Assembly: GCA_022649135.1 (NCBI GenBank)
Contig: JALCNP010000015.1
Location: 1 to 64,000, forward strand
Reading direction: 5' to 3'
Length of the DNA: 64,000 nucleotides
From: Bifidobacterium sp.
GTDB taxonomy: Bacteria > Actinomycetota > Actinomycetes > Actinomycetales > Bifidobacteriaceae
The notes under the pieces are model-generated. The model worked only from the letters and a program-made list of their open reading frames with translations. It ran no database searches and had not been told where the DNA came from. This document shows, in pieces, positions 62,733 through 64,000 of this stretch. The number at the start of each line of letters is the position of its first letter. The first letter of the stretch is position 1. Both the position numbers and the translations under genes were made by a program.

Positions 62733-63272
62733 GTGGTATCCATGAGCATGATAGAAATGATGATCCTCGGGTTCCTGTCCCAGAAGCCGATGTGCGGATA
62801 CGAGCTGCGCAAGCGCATGGAGCAGCTGCAGGGCTATGCCCGAACCTTCAGTGACGGAGCCATCTACCCGGCCGCGAAGCGTCTGGTCGACGCCGGTCTG
62901 CTCAGCGAGACCGACGGAACCGTCGATGGACGTCAGCGTCGGCAGTTCGCCCTCACACCCCGGGGAAGGTCGACGCTGGTGGATGCCCTGACCCACGCCG
63001 ACGGCTTCTATCTCACTGATTCCACGCGATGGACCGTGATCCTGACCTTCCTGTCCGTGGTGCCGGACAAACGTGCGCGCAACGCCGTGCTGCGGCGCCG
63101 ATACGACTATCTGAGCACGTCCGACGTACACTACTTCTACTGCGATTCCGGTCGTGGACTGGAGGCCGAGGAGATCGACGACCCCTATCGCAGGGGGATA
63201 CTTGCCATCCACGAGGCTCAGCTCGCCGCCGAGCTCGCGTGGTTGCGGGGGGAGCTCGGGATCGCAAGCTGA
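62733..63272 (+). CDS. PadR-family regulator
   Basis: A 179-residue regulator. The N-terminal winged helix IEMMILGFLSQKPMCGYELRKRMEQLQGYARTFSDGAIYPAAKRLVDAGLL is the PadR domain, followed by a helical effector domain. GTG at 62733 has AAGGGG 8 bp upstream; ATG at 62742 is an alternative. It probably controls the divergent F420-reductase-like gene and itself. Confidence 0.9.
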   Translation: MVSMSMIEMMILGFLSQKPMCGYELRKRMEQLQGYARTFSDGAIYPAAKRLVDAGLLSETDGTVDGRQRRQFALTPRGRSTLVDALTHADGFYLTDSTRWTVILTFLSVVPDKRARNAVLRRRYDYLSTSDVHYFYCDSGRGLEAEEIDDPYRRGILAIHEAQLAAELAWLRGELGIAS

Positions 63273-63324
63273 CGGCCGAATGCCCCGATTCGTGCCTCAG
63301 GCGGATTGATGGACCGGATCGGGA

Positions 63325-63413
63325 GCGGCCCTACGCGCGACAGGAGAGTTGTCGATCTCCCGTGTCCTTGAGGTGTACTATGCCCGGCGGCCCTGCGTGC
63401 GACAGGGGGTTGT
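63325..63413 (+). repeat. Imperfect ~27-bp direct repeat before the SPFH gene
   Basis: A segment of GCGGCCCTACGCGCGACAGG followed by a G-rich run and TTGT starts at 63325 and recurs with few changes at 63387, 62 bp on. It may be part of a promoter region. Confidence 0.5.
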
Positions 63414-63473
63414 AGAATGGGTGGCACGGTGTGCGACGACGCGCGTTGCGCACAGAACAAGGGGAAGACAAGC

Positions 63474-64000
63474 ATGAGCAGTGCATTCGTAGTGTGGATG
63501 GTCGTCATCGTCGTCGTCGTCGCCATCCTGGTCGTGTCGATATTCGTGGTTCCGCAGCAGCAGGCGTATATCGTCGAGCGTTTCGGAAAGTTCCATAAGG
63601 TTCAGTTTGCGGGGATCCACATGAAGATCCCCTTCGTCGATCGCATTTCCATGAAGACGAACATGCGCGTGAATCAGCTCAACGTCAAACTGGAGACGAA
63701 GACACTGGACAACGTGTTCGTGACGACGGTGGCCTCCACCCAGTTCCGAGTGAATCCGGAGAACGTGGCGACGGCCTACTACGAGCTGCGTGATCCCGCC
63801 GGGCAGCTGCGCTCCTACATGGAGGACGCGCTGCGCTCCGCCATCCCGTCCCTCACCCTGGACGACGCCTTCGCCCGGAAGGACGACATCGCCGCGGATG
63901 TGCAGAAGACCGTCGGCAACGAGATGTCGCGGTTCGGCTTCACTGTCGTCAAGACGCTGATCACCGCCATCGACCCCAGCACCCAGGTCAAGAACGCCAT
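63474..64000 (+). CDS. SPFH/band 7 (stomatin-like) protein, cut by the window end
   Basis: The first 175 codons are present. A single N-terminal helix (VVWMVVIVVVVAILVVSIFVV) is followed by PQQQAYIVERFGKFHKVQFAGIHMKIPFVDRI, the start of the SPFH domain, and LRSAIPSLTLDDAFARKDDIAADV. Proteins of this type form membrane scaffolds and often partner with NfeD-like proteins or FtsH. ATG at 63474 is preceded by AAGGGGAAG. The 3' end lies outside. Confidence 0.9.
   Translation, partial: MSSAFVVWMVVIVVVVAILVVSIFVVPQQQAYIVERFGKFHKVQFAGIHMKIPFVDRISMKTNMRVNQLNVKLETKTLDNVFVTTVASTQFRVNPENVATAYYELRDPAGQLRSYMEDALRSAIPSLTLDDAFARKDDIAADVQKTVGNEMSRFGFTVVKTLITAIDPSTQVKNA

Overview
The window reads as a chromosomal segment of a high-GC actinobacterium, most probably a Bifidobacterium or close relative in the Bifidobacteriaceae. 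This is inferred from gene content: a translational T-box in front of ileS, a giant two-module acyl-CoA dehydratase activase, anaerobic ribonucleotide reductase nrdDG, twin crcB genes, and a GH30/GH42/GH3/GH3 glycosidase block. Most of the window is GC-rich. The first ~7.3 kb is clearly AT-richer and looks like acquired DNA.

Layout. 0.3-7.2 kb: a bacteriocin-type transport island with two paralogous ABC modules facing each other, a DUF1648-like membrane protein, and a complete C39-peptidase exporter. One ABC permease is broken by an in-frame amber codon. No precursor peptide was found. 7.7-12.1 kb: a DNA-maintenance or defence-like cluster of a PLD-helicase-DUF3427 protein, a NUDIX hydrolase and a divergent Vsr endonuclease. 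12.4-17.9 kb: an aminotransferase, a ketopantoate-reductase-like protein and a MetQNI-type importer. 18.0-21.3 kb: tRNA-Arg(CCT), an EEP-family protein and xseBA. 21.6-25.0 kb: nrdDG. 25.1-31.4 kb: the acyl-CoA dehydratase activase and a glutamate-cysteine ligase. 31.5-43.3 kb: a beta-glycoside locus with two related TetR regulators, an MFS transporter, and GH30, GH42 and two GH3 enzymes. 43.7-48.1 kb: MarR plus a heterodimeric ABC exporter. 48.4-52.0 kb: T-box and ileS. 52.4-54.9 kb: a type I-E-like CRISPR array with no cas genes nearby, followed by two further sets of 28-bp elements with the same 61-bp period. 54.9-64 kb: an isochorismatase-fold hydrolase, a TetM-like GTPase, a fluoride riboswitch with two crcB genes, three reductases each divergent from its own regulator (MerR, HxlR, PadR), and the start of an SPFH protein.

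How the parts work together. The glycosidase locus has a coherent design: TetR1, a strong promoter with an operator over the start point, a near-copy of that operator 201 bp downstream inside the transporter gene, the transporter, and enzymes that would cut imported beta-glycosides. MarR sits directly in front of the ABC pair it probably controls. In 58.8-63.3 kb each regulator/reductase pair shares an intergenic palindrome, which suggests a cluster of redox or electrophile-sensing modules. The most unusual parts are the CRISPR and CRISPR-like elements at 52.4-54.9 kb, the paired operators at 32.35 and 32.56 kb, the pseudoknot-shaped inverted repeats after ileS, and the helicase/NUDIX/Vsr cluster.
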